Assembly (NCBI GenBank): GCA_951813285.1
Contig: OX638355.1
Coordinates: 2,623,136-2,687,135 of the forward strand
Length of the DNA stretch: 64,000 bases
Origin: Terriglobia bacterium
GTDB taxonomy: Bacteria > Acidobacteriota > Terriglobia > Versatilivoradales > Versatilivoraceae
Reading direction: 5' to 3'
Of the stretch, positions 16,862-23,996 are shown piece after piece. Numbering within the stretch: position 1 is the first letter of the stretch; the number at the start of each line of letters is the position of its first letter. The translations under genes and the position numbers were made by a program. The notes under the pieces are model-generated. The model made no database searches. It was given only the letters and a program-made list of their open reading frames with translations, and was not told the origin of the DNA.

Positions 16862-18310
16862 CTAACCTCGCCGCTTTCGCGATCGGGCTTCCTTGATGAC
16901 GGGTCCGTAGACCTCTTTGTCGAAAGGAGGACAGCCGGTGGGGTATTGCCCCCAGGGATGGGTTTTCTGGCGCATGAGATAGGTGCAGAAGGTCAGGGTT
17001 TTGCAGGTGGTGGCCGGATTCAGGGTTCCTCGGGTCAGGATGTCGGTGGGAAGATCGGGATAGGCCAGGGCTCCCCGGCCGATGCCCATGAAGGTTGCCC
17101 GGCCGTCCCGGAGGTTGGCCGCCCCGGCGTGGTGCTGCCAGTGCTGCAGCCAACTGTAGCCGGTGCCCACGATGGGCAGATCGGGGAAGGCCTGCTGGAT
17201 TTCCCCGCACAGCCTGAAGTGCCGGTTTACGCCGATCAGGGGATGCTCCGGGGTCTGGTAGTTGCCTTCGTCGGGCTTTTCGAAGGGACGCCCGATGTGG
17301 GGATTGGTGTAGGGATTTCCCATGGAAACGTTGACCAGGCCGACCCCCGATTGCTTCATGAGGGCGATCACCTGCTTGGGTTCGGTGAGATCGGGCTTGT
17401 GAGGTCTTTCTTCGTTGACGCCGAAGCCGTACCGGTAGGGCAGGGAACAGGGCCAGGGCTCAGCCCGTCCGTTGTCGGCTCCCGCCCGGAAGGGAAGCCC
17501 GTCGAAGACTCCGATCCGGGAAGCCAGCAGGAATTGTTTGTGGGTGGCGGCCTTGATTTTTTCGATCGTGTTTCTGAGAAAACGAGTCCGGTTGTGCAGA
17601 CTTCCTCCGTATCTGCCCTTCCTGGTCTTTGCCCCCAGTAGTTCATTGCCGAAATAACCGTGGGTCAGCTTGATGTCGATACCGTGAAACCCGATGGCGG
17701 CGGCCAGGCCGGCGGCCCGGGCGTAGGCGTCTTCCAGCCGTTCGATGGAGGCATCGTCCATCAGAGGGTAGTCGGGCGGCAGGGGCACCTGCCTGGATCC
17801 GTCCAGGCAGGTGAGCCGGTCCAGGATGGGATGGCGGTGGCAGAGCAGGGGCCGGGGATGGCTGTAGCGTCCCGAATGGGTCAGTTGCAGGACCGTCACC
17901 AGGTCGTCCACCGATCCATGGACCTCCCGGTGAACGGCCAGGGTTCGATCCAACAGCGCCTGCATGGACTTGGCGGTGGCCTGATTGAGCAGCAACTGCC
18001 TGGGATTGGCCCTGCCTTCCGGGACCACGGCAGTGGCCTCGAACCAGATCAGCTTGGCGCCGCCTCGGGCAAATCGATCGTATCGCCGGATAGTGAGTTC
18101 ATCCGGTTCACCGAGGGGGGTGCCGTCGCATCCCTCCATGGGATGGATGGCCAGGGAGTTGCCGGCCCGGTAGTGGCCGATGCGGACCGGCCGCCCCAGA
18201 AGGCTCCTGACCAGCCGGGTGTCGGGTTCCAGGCGCAGGTCCAGCCCGAGCTGACGGGCCGCCTGGTCCAGTTCCTCCAATGTCTGGTAGTGGAAATAGC
18301 CTCGCGGCAT
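16862..18310 (-). CDS. NADH:flavin oxidoreductase / old yellow enzyme family protein
   Basis: A 482-residue FMN-dependent TIM-barrel enzyme of the OYE/2,4-dienoyl-CoA reductase type. Seen: HPMEGCDG near the N-terminus, the active-site strand LQLTHSGRYSHP, and the family stretch GIDIKLTHGYFGNELLG followed by RYGGSLHNRTRFL, then the phosphate-binding GIGRGALAYPDLP. A cysteine-containing tail (TCKTLTFCTYLM) resembles the start of the iron-sulfur region of the larger reductases, but the FAD/NAD domains are absent. It probably reduces an activated C=C bond of a small organic substrate. Start ATG 18310 has CCAGGA upstream. It is the last gene of a four-gene minus-strand operon (enolase-superfamily enzyme, alpha/beta hydrolase remnant, FAD oxidoreductase, this gene), 46 bases behind the FAD oxidoreductase. 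Confidence 0.87.
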   Translation of the reverse strand: MPRGYFHYQTLEELDQAARQLGLDLRLEPDTRLVRSLLGRPVRIGHYRAGNSLAIHPMEGCDGTPLGEPDELTIRRYDRFARGGAKLIWFEATAVVPEGRANPRQLLLNQATAKSMQALLDRTLAVHREVHGSVDDLVTVLQLTHSGRYSHPRPLLCHRHPILDRLTCLDGSRQVPLPPDYPLMDDASIERLEDAYARAAGLAAAIGFHGIDIKLTHGYFGNELLGAKTRKGRYGGSLHNRTRFLRNTIEKIKAATHKQFLLASRIGVFDGLPFRAGADNGRAEPWPCSLPYRYGFGVNEERPHKPDLTEPKQVIALMKQSGVGLVNVSMGNPYTNPHIGRPFEKPDEGNYQTPEHPLIGVNRHFRLCGEIQQAFPDLPIVGTGYSWLQHWQHHAGAANLRDGRATFMGIGRGALAYPDLPTDILTRGTLNPATTCKTLTFCTYLMRQKTHPWGQYPTGCPPFDKEVYGPVIKEARSRKRRG

Positions 18311-18356
18311 CAGAGTATTTCCTGGAAAGCTGCCGATCCGGCGGACACCACCCGGT

Positions 18357-20045
18357 TCAGGAGAACTCGAAATCCAGCACCTGTCCCTGGCGCCGCAGGA
18401 TTTCCTGGAGTCGGCCCACCGGCACCTGGCGCGGTTGGAGATCTTGCTCCAGGGCCAGGTGGGCGGCAACGCCGGCGGCCTGGCCCAGCGCCATCCAGGT
18501 CGGTTCCGTGCGGATCGAGGAGTATGCCACGTGGCTGGTGGAGGCAGCCACCGGGACGATCATTCCGTCCACCGTTTCTGGAATCATAATGCGATAGGGG
18601 ATCTGATAAGGGCGCGTGTTTTCCAGCATGTACAAATACCCTTCCAGCACGGTCGTGTCCCCGGGCCGGCGCTTGCGCACCGGAAAGCTGTCGACGGGAA
18701 ACTCGCCCACGGCTACGACGTCCTCGAAGCGGCCGGCCTCGGGCCTGGCCTGGTTTCGGCTGACATCCAGCTCCGTGAGCGTGTACAGGCCGACCAGGCG
18801 GCGCGCCTCGCGAACGTAGAGCTGAAAGGGAAAGTGCCCGTTGTCGGTGAACTCGTCGAGGGGCAGGTGAAACTGGCCTGCGATGCGGCGATGGGCCGGA
18901 GGCGCCTCCGGATCCTGCTGCAGAAACCACAGCAGTCCCAGCGTCAGGTTGCGGATCCTGGTCCGGATCTCCCGCCGGACCTCCCAGTTTCCCTCCACAT
19001 AGCCCTGGTTCTCCTCGGCGAAGGGAAATCCCAGGGGCCGGGGATTCATGTTCACATCCGTTTTGCGGTTGGGAATCTCCGACACGGACAGGGCGCGTAC
19101 CAGCGTGTTGAAATGGGCCGGAAAGTAGCCTCGGCCCGGCTTGAAGCGCTTGGGTCCGGCCAGGCGCCCCTCCTTGAGGTCTTCGAAGTAGCCCAGGTAT
19201 GGGGAACGGTCGTAGTCGGGGGGCGGTTCGCTCAAGGGGTGTGCGTTGCCCGGGTCGGTGGTCAGGCAGAGACGGTAGGTGTAGGCCGGCAGGCGCCTGT
19301 CTCCCTCACCGGTGGACTCCGGCAAAAACACCCGCTTGCGGTAGTCGAAATAGATCACCCCGGCGTGGGGTTCCCCGAACTCATCCCGGGATTCCCGGCC
19401 CAGCCGGTAGCGGGCCCCTGCCGAGGCATAGACGTCTCCTTCGTAGGTGGCGTCGATCACCAGCCGGGCCGGCAGTCGTTTTTGAACGCCGGTTCCACGG
19501 TCCTGGACCACCACCCCGCATGCGGTTCCCTCTCGAGTGATGGTGGACTGGAAGCGGTGGGACTTCAGCAGGCTGATGGAGGGCTGCTCTTGCACCATCC
19601 TGTCGAAGGTGGCTTCAGCCACCGAGGGCTCGTAATAATAACCACCCCGGCACAAGCGGACATTTTCCGAGTCGGGACCGTACTTCTCCAGGTAGTGCCG
19701 GTGGACCCGCTCGACGAATTCGGCGAAGAACCCCCGTATGGCCGCACGGTTCTCGATGTCGCTCTTGCCCAGGCCGCTGGCGGACATGCCGCCCAGGTGG
19801 GCGTTTTCCTCCACCAGCGCCACCGAGCGTCCCAGGCGCGCGGCGGTTACGGCCGTGGCAATCCCGCTGGGGGTGCCTCCCACGACCACGCAGTCGAATC
19901 GGCTGGATGGCGGGGCGCCGCCGGGTTCCGTCCCGGGATCGGAATCGGTCCGGCAGGCTGCCTGGCCTGCCCACAGGCCGGCCCCGGCCATCGATGCGGC
20001 GTGCAGGAAGCTTCTGCGGGTCGTCGACTGTGGCAAGTCGTTCAT
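18357..20045 (-). CDS. Tat-exported FAD-dependent oxidoreductase (FAD_oxidored family)
   Basis: A 562-residue flavoprotein. The N-terminus has a twin-arginine signal (TTRRSFLHAASMAGAGLWAG) followed by a possible lipobox-like Ala-Ala-Cys, so export as a folded holoenzyme is expected. The dinucleotide-binding motif is FDCVVVGGTPSGIATAVTAA, then EENAHLGGMSASGLGKSDI, and a second FAD-contacting segment RLVIDATYEGDVYASAGA. The C-terminus (IPVAAST-type region PVAASTSHVAYSSIRTEPTWMALGQAAG) closes the FAD site, as in PF12831 proteins. These enzymes often oxidise sugars, polyols or xenobiotics in Acidobacteriota and Planctomycetota catabolic clusters. It lies between the alpha/beta hydrolase remnant (33 bases upstream) and the OYE homologue. 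Confidence 0.88.
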   Translation of the reverse strand: MNDLPQSTTRRSFLHAASMAGAGLWAGQAACRTDSDPGTEPGGAPPSSRFDCVVVGGTPSGIATAVTAARLGRSVALVEENAHLGGMSASGLGKSDIENRAAIRGFFAEFVERVHRHYLEKYGPDSENVRLCRGGYYYEPSVAEATFDRMVQEQPSISLLKSHRFQSTITREGTACGVVVQDRGTGVQKRLPARLVIDATYEGDVYASAGARYRLGRESRDEFGEPHAGVIYFDYRKRVFLPESTGEGDRRLPAYTYRLCLTTDPGNAHPLSEPPPDYDRSPYLGYFEDLKEGRLAGPKRFKPGRGYFPAHFNTLVRALSVSEIPNRKTDVNMNPRPLGFPFAEENQGYVEGNWEVRREIRTRIRNLTLGLLWFLQQDPEAPPAHRRIAGQFHLPLDEFTDNGHFPFQLYVREARRLVGLYTLTELDVSRNQARPEAGRFEDVVAVGEFPVDSFPVRKRRPGDTTVLEGYLYMLENTRPYQIPYRIMIPETVDGMIVPVAASTSHVAYSSIRTEPTWMALGQAAGVAAHLALEQDLQPRQVPVGRLQEILRRQGQVLDFEFS

Positions 20046-20078
20046 GGACGAAATCCGGCGCTCCTTGAAAAATGTGGG

Positions 20079-20372
20079 TTAGGAGCCGTCCAGGGAAAAG
20101 ACGAATCGGTTGATCGCTTCGGCAACCTCTTGCGGTCTCTCCAGCGGGAGCGAATGGGAGGCGCCGGCAACCCAGCGCAACTGAATGTTGGCCCGCTCCG
20201 GGATTCTCATCCGGCTGCGGCTGGGGCGAGGCCGATTGCGGTCACCCCACACCTCCAGCACCGGGATGAGCAGCAACGAAGGACCTGGACCCGGCCAGTG
20301 GTAGCAGGCCATGCACCCCCCGTCCCGGCGGGTAACCTCCAGGCGTCTGGGCGGATTGCCGGTAGCGATCAT
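20079..20372 (-). CDS. Alpha/beta hydrolase remnant with internal deletion
   Basis: A 97-residue frame that joins an N-terminal alpha/beta-hydrolase strand (CMACYHWPGPGPSLLLI) directly to a C-terminal segment typical of the same family (PVLEVWGDRNRPRP ... LRWVAGASHSLPLERPQEVAEAINRFV, with the catalytic-type His in GASHSLP). The oxyanion HG motif, nucleophile elbow G-x-S-x-G and cap, about 150-170 residues, are missing at the junction near LLLIPVLEVW. The start is well defined: its ATG overlaps the upstream stop as ATGA and follows GAAAGGA, so it was a coupled operon gene. As it stands it cannot be catalytic. It is best treated as an in-frame deletion derivative of a once-functional hydrolase. 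Confidence 0.6.
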   Translation of the reverse strand: MIATGNPPRRLEVTRRDGGCMACYHWPGPGPSLLLIPVLEVWGDRNRPRPSRSRMRIPERANIQLRWVAGASHSLPLERPQEVAEAINRFVFSLDGS

Positions 20373-21781
20373 TCCTTTCGGAACACCATTTCTTCGGTCT
20401 GCAGCCGCCGGAACATGGCTCGGTACTCCTCGGATCCGTCGTCGTCCCAATACTGGCTGGAGACGGGCCAATCGAAGCTCATGGGCATCAGGCGCCAACG
20501 ATTGGGCAGAACCATGAAGTGGGACTTCTCGGGGCTCATGATGTTGTACATGGTGGTGCCGTTGCGGAAACGGGTCTTGAGGATATAGGGGGGCTGCTCC
20601 GGCGGGTTGTTGTGCTTGAGGCGCTCCAGTTCTTCACGATCGAGGGTGACCCCCAGCCCGGGCCGCTCCGGCACTCGCAGGAATCCGTTGATGGGCTCCA
20701 GCCGCTCCTTGACCACGTCCGATTTCCAGGTTTCGGCGTCGCAGTGGAAGTGCAGGCTGGCGGTCTTGAAGGCGGCCTGCATATGGGTGGTCATGGCCCG
20801 GGTGATGTGGCCGCCGACCCATTGGATCATGAAGGGTACGCCGGCTGCCGCGAACAGTCCGGCCCGTTGCAGGATCATCCCCAGCTTGTGGTGCCCGATG
20901 ATGTAGCCGTCGGCGGCGCGGCGCAGCACGTCGAAGCTGTGGTTGAATTTGCTGCCGTGGATCAGGACCGGTAGGCGGATGCGTTTGCGGAGGTCGATGT
21001 AGGCGTCGACGTCGGTGGTATCCAGGGGGTCCTCGAAGGAGCCGGCGATGGGCGAGCGCGCCACCCTCTCCACCAGGTCGGGGTTGTGCCCGTAGTGGTG
21101 GAAGCGGGTGAGGTCGAACTGAAGCTTGAAACCCTGGGGAGCCACCTGCTCCATGGCCTCGAGTTGATCGAAGACGTTCTCGAAGGGCGATAGGTGGTAC
21201 TTCATCCAGGTGTAGCCCATGGCCGCATAGTTCCGGACGGCATCGGCCATCTCCGAGGGGTGGGTGGAGACCGTCCAGGAGCCGACGGGCACCCAGCGGC
21301 GGTAGCGCTGGCCGAAGAGCTTGTAGACGGGGACCCCGGCCGCCTTGCCCATCAGATCGTACATGGCCTTGACCATGGGGACGGAAGTCTCGTCCCCGAC
21401 CCAGTCGAAGGGACTGGTGCCTATGTATTTCTGCAGCACTTCCTCGGGTTCCCTGCGGCCCTCCCCCAGTCCGTAGAAACCCTTGTCGGTATGCACCACG
21501 TAGACGGTTCGACGGGTGGGACCGTAGAAGTGATTCAATTCGTAGTGGAGCCAGTCGAGATAGTCCAGCTTGATGTCGTGGGCCTCGATGTCAGTGATGG
21601 TAATGCGTCCGTGGACAGAATCCGAGGTGCGCCTGGCCGCCAGCGCCGCCATATTGGGGGTCAACGCCCCGGCAGCTGCAACCAGGCCGCCCGTGCCGGC
21701 GGCCAGAAATCTCCGCCGGCTGAGCAGGAGTTCACCGTTGCGGTGTTGTCGAGTCGACGGGTCAGAACGTTCTTCAGGCAT
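20369..21781 (-). CDS. Tat-exported enolase-superfamily (mandelate racemase/muconate lactonizing-like) enzyme
   Basis: A 470-residue protein with a twin-arginine signal (SRRRFLAAGTGGLVAAAGAL, residues 21-40). The enolase capping domain is at about 58-170 and the barrel at 170-400. Carboxylate ligands expected at the ends of barrel strands are seen at Asp223 (LQFDLTRF) and Glu250 (AGSFEDPLD), 27 residues apart as usual. The third position, around PVLIHGSKF (His275-Gly276), lacks the usual Glu/Asp. Lys194 in TWMKYHLSP could be the catalytic base on strand 2. Substrate is probably a sugar acid or other carboxylate, but the altered metal site makes the exact reaction uncertain. It is the first gene of the minus-strand operon ending at 16862 and overlaps the hydrolase remnant by ATGA. 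Confidence 0.82.
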   Translation of the reverse strand: MPEERSDPSTRQHRNGELLLSRRRFLAAGTGGLVAAAGALTPNMAALAARRTSDSVHGRITITDIEAHDIKLDYLDWLHYELNHFYGPTRRTVYVVHTDKGFYGLGEGRREPEEVLQKYIGTSPFDWVGDETSVPMVKAMYDLMGKAAGVPVYKLFGQRYRRWVPVGSWTVSTHPSEMADAVRNYAAMGYTWMKYHLSPFENVFDQLEAMEQVAPQGFKLQFDLTRFHHYGHNPDLVERVARSPIAGSFEDPLDTTDVDAYIDLRKRIRLPVLIHGSKFNHSFDVLRRAADGYIIGHHKLGMILQRAGLFAAAGVPFMIQWVGGHITRAMTTHMQAAFKTASLHFHCDAETWKSDVVKERLEPINGFLRVPERPGLGVTLDREELERLKHNNPPEQPPYILKTRFRNGTTMYNIMSPEKSHFMVLPNRWRLMPMSFDWPVSSQYWDDDGSEEYRAMFRRLQTEEMVFRKE

Positions 21782-21970
21782 GGGGGTGTTGGGTCGAGGC
21801 GGCCGGCCGGGCTGCCGGCCCCACCGCCGCGGAATCTCCCGGCAAGCCGCATTTGCGTTGGGATGGAGGCCAAGGAGCGCCCCTGACCGGTTTTCGTCGC
21901 GAAGCCTATCACGGCCCGACAGGGAGGGTCAAAGTCTCGCCAACCTGCCAACGGGGACAGGATTTTCGAA

Positions 21971-22118
21971 TGACTATCCCCGAGCGTCAGCCCACGGTTC
22001 CAGACAGCCGCCAAGGCGGCGGCAGCACTTAGCCGTGGGCGTCAGCCCATGGACCACGTGCTCTCTGAGAGTTAAGCCGCGTAGGCGGCGACAGCAATTT
22101 CTCCGGGTATTCGATCTC
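21971..22118 (-). repeat. R2 G+C-rich hairpin array joined to R1
   Basis: Read on the minus strand it contains the hairpins GCCGCCTACGCGGC, GGGCTGACGCCC, GCCGCCTTGGCGGC and the linker TAAGTGCTG. It joins R1 (22121-22283) through TTGTCTGAGATCGA, the same junction as at 33281 on the plus strand. Confidence 0.75.
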
Positions 22119-22120
22119 AG

Positions 22121-22283
22121 ACAAGTGTCGCCCCCATTCTGCCGAGCGGATCATCCGAGAGTGAAACAAACAGAACAAACAGAAAACGATCATCCTTTCG
22201 TAACGTTGCTATCCCGTCGCGGTTCACCTCAACGCCTTAGTGGCCCTTCGTCGTCCTTCGTGCCCCTTCGTGGATTTCTAATT
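22121..22283 (-). repeat. R1 interspersed repeat (minus strand), cut by the insertion sequence
   Basis: The reverse complement carries the REP-like hairpin (22130-22153), TTTCACTCTC, GTGAACCGCGACGGGAT and the decamer array of CACGAAGGG-type units. Its A-rich end meets the left end of the insertion sequence at 22287. Confidence 0.75.
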
Positions 22284-22286
22284 TTG

Positions 22287-23773
22287 GAGCCTTTTGCAAA
22301 ATTCGCAGATAGCGGGAATTTTCACGGGGGGAAAGATCAAGGAGGGCAGGTGGAAGGAGGGGCAAGACCACTGTCTGTTGTATCATGAAGGTGTCTGAAC
22401 CACATGATGAACGGAGGTGGAACTTGCCCCTTAGGGAAACCCTATCACGACACTGGTTCCGGTTTCAACGAGAGCTGTTTCCCCTGCTGGAGGAGGTTTT
22501 GGGGCCTCTGGGAGAGCGTTACCAGCGGCTGGTGCAGGTATTGGAGTTGGTGCGGGTGGAGGAGTTGCTGCCTTACAGTCGGGGCTGGCGTGGCCGGCCG
22601 CTGGAGGATCGGGCAGTGCTGGCGCGGGCCTATCTGGCGAAGTCGATGCTGGAGGTGGAGACCACGCGGGGTTTGGTGGAGCGGCTGAGGAGTGAGGGGA
22701 GGCTGCGGCGGCTGTGCGGCTGGGAGAGGGCGTGGGAGGTGCCGAGCGAGTCGACCTTCTCGCGGGCCTTTGCGGAATTCGCTGAGAGCGACCTGCCGGG
22801 GCGTTTGCACGAGGCATTGCTGGAGGAGACGCTGAAGGGCCACTTGGCGGGGCATGTGTCGAGGGACTCGACGGCGATTGCGGGACGGGAAAAGCCAGCG
22901 GCCAAGGCTGCCCCGGAGGCCAAGCGGAAGCGCCGGCGGGGCCGGCCGCCGAAGGGCGAGCGACGGCCCAAGCGGTTGAGCCGGCTGGAGCGGCAGGGGT
23001 CGATGACGCTGGAGGAAATGTTGAAGGAGTTGCCCAAGGCCTGCGACATCGGCGTCAAGCGCAACGCCAAGGGGCATCAGGAGAGCTGGACCGGCTACAA
23101 GCTACACCTCGACGCCATTGACGGCGGGATTCCGGTCAGTTGTCTGCTGACCTCGGCCTCGGTGCATGACTCTCAGGCAGCCATCCCGCTGGCGACGCTG
23201 ACGGCAAGGCGGGTCGAGAGTCTCTACGACTTGATGGACAGCGCCTACGATGCGCCGGAGATCCGGGCCTTCAGTGAGAAGCTGGGGCATGTGCCGATTA
23301 TTGACGTCAACCCCCGCCGAAGAGCTGCCTTGAAAGCCGAGCGGAAGCGGGAGGCACTGGCCCGGCGCTGTATCGGCCAAGTGACTCCCGAGGCGCGGCG
23401 CTACCGGGAACGCTCGACGGTGGAGCGGGTCAACGGACGGCTCAAGGAGGAGTTTGGCGGGAGGCAGGTGAGGGTTCGCGGCCCCGACAAGGTGAGGTGC
23501 CACCTGATGTTCGGCATTCTGGCCCTGACGGTGGATCAGTTGATGCGCCTGACGCTCTGAAAACCGGGTTGCCACCCCCAACCGCACAGCAGGTTCGCCC
23601 GCCTCAAGGCCGGGAGCGGGTAAGCTGTGCCTGCGTCCGGCGACCGCTGGCCATCCGGCCATCAGATTCGGGCTTTTTCCTTCAAAAGGGTCTTTGCAGC
23701 TGGGTTGTCACCGCCGGAACATCACTGTTGCCAGCCCAATGTCATGCCCGATTCCGAATTTTGCAAAAGGCTC
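22287..23773 (+). mobile_element. Complete insertion sequence, 1487 bp, with 19-bp terminal inverted repeats
   Basis: GAGCCTTTTGCAAAATTCG at 22287-22305 is repeated exactly in reverse complement at 23755-23773. Both ends are flanked by TTTG (22283-22286 and 23774-23777), a likely 4-bp target duplication. The single intact transposase gene lies at 22385-23560. The target appears to have been an R1 repeat. Ends of two MITE-like elements at 29609 and 50574 match these termini. Confidence 0.87.
22385..23560 (+). CDS. DDE transposase (IS5/IS1182-like, DUF772-type N-terminus)
   Basis: A 391-residue transposase. An N-terminal helical DNA-binding region (1-150) resembles the DUF772 domain of IS5/IS1182-type enzymes (RPLEDRAVLARAYLAKSMLE, VPSESTFSRAFAEFA). 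The catalytic core shows the first Asp in SRDSTAIAGR (about 161), a second Asp in LMDSAYDAPEI (about 284) and the Glu in STVERVNGRLKEEFG (about 345). A basic Arg/Lys-rich insert (KRKRRRGRPPKGERRPKRLS) separates the first two. The frame is intact and flanked by perfect inverted repeats, so the element may be active and may also mobilise the MITEs in this window. The ATG at 22385 lies 80 bases inside the left end. Confidence 0.88.
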   Translation: MKVSEPHDERRWNLPLRETLSRHWFRFQRELFPLLEEVLGPLGERYQRLVQVLELVRVEELLPYSRGWRGRPLEDRAVLARAYLAKSMLEVETTRGLVERLRSEGRLRRLCGWERAWEVPSESTFSRAFAEFAESDLPGRLHEALLEETLKGHLAGHVSRDSTAIAGREKPAAKAAPEAKRKRRRGRPPKGERRPKRLSRLERQGSMTLEEMLKELPKACDIGVKRNAKGHQESWTGYKLHLDAIDGGIPVSCLLTSASVHDSQAAIPLATLTARRVESLYDLMDSAYDAPEIRAFSEKLGHVPIIDVNPRRRAALKAERKREALARRCIGQVTPEARRYRERSTVERVNGRLKEEFGGRQVRVRGPDKVRCHLMFGILALTVDQLMRLTL

Positions 23774-23996
23774 TTTGGCCTTTGTGATAACCCTCAATTG
23801 TCTCATCTAAGCCCGGGCGCGGCTTGGCTTGTCTGAGGCGCATAGGCTTCCTCGAACGCGATACCGGTTACGCTCGTCAGTCGCGAGCGCGTGCTGAAAG
23901 TGAAAATCTGGAGCCATGTTCGCACCCCCGGTGAGAAATGCGGCTACGCTTCCGCAACCTCGTTTGCCATGGATGAAGTGTTGTATGCTTCCGCTC

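Noticed and set aside
18435-20588. A 717-codon plus-strand open frame across the FAD oxidoreductase
   Set aside because: Low-complexity translation, no family motifs, and it crosses gene boundaries; the minus-strand gene has a Tat signal and FAD motifs.
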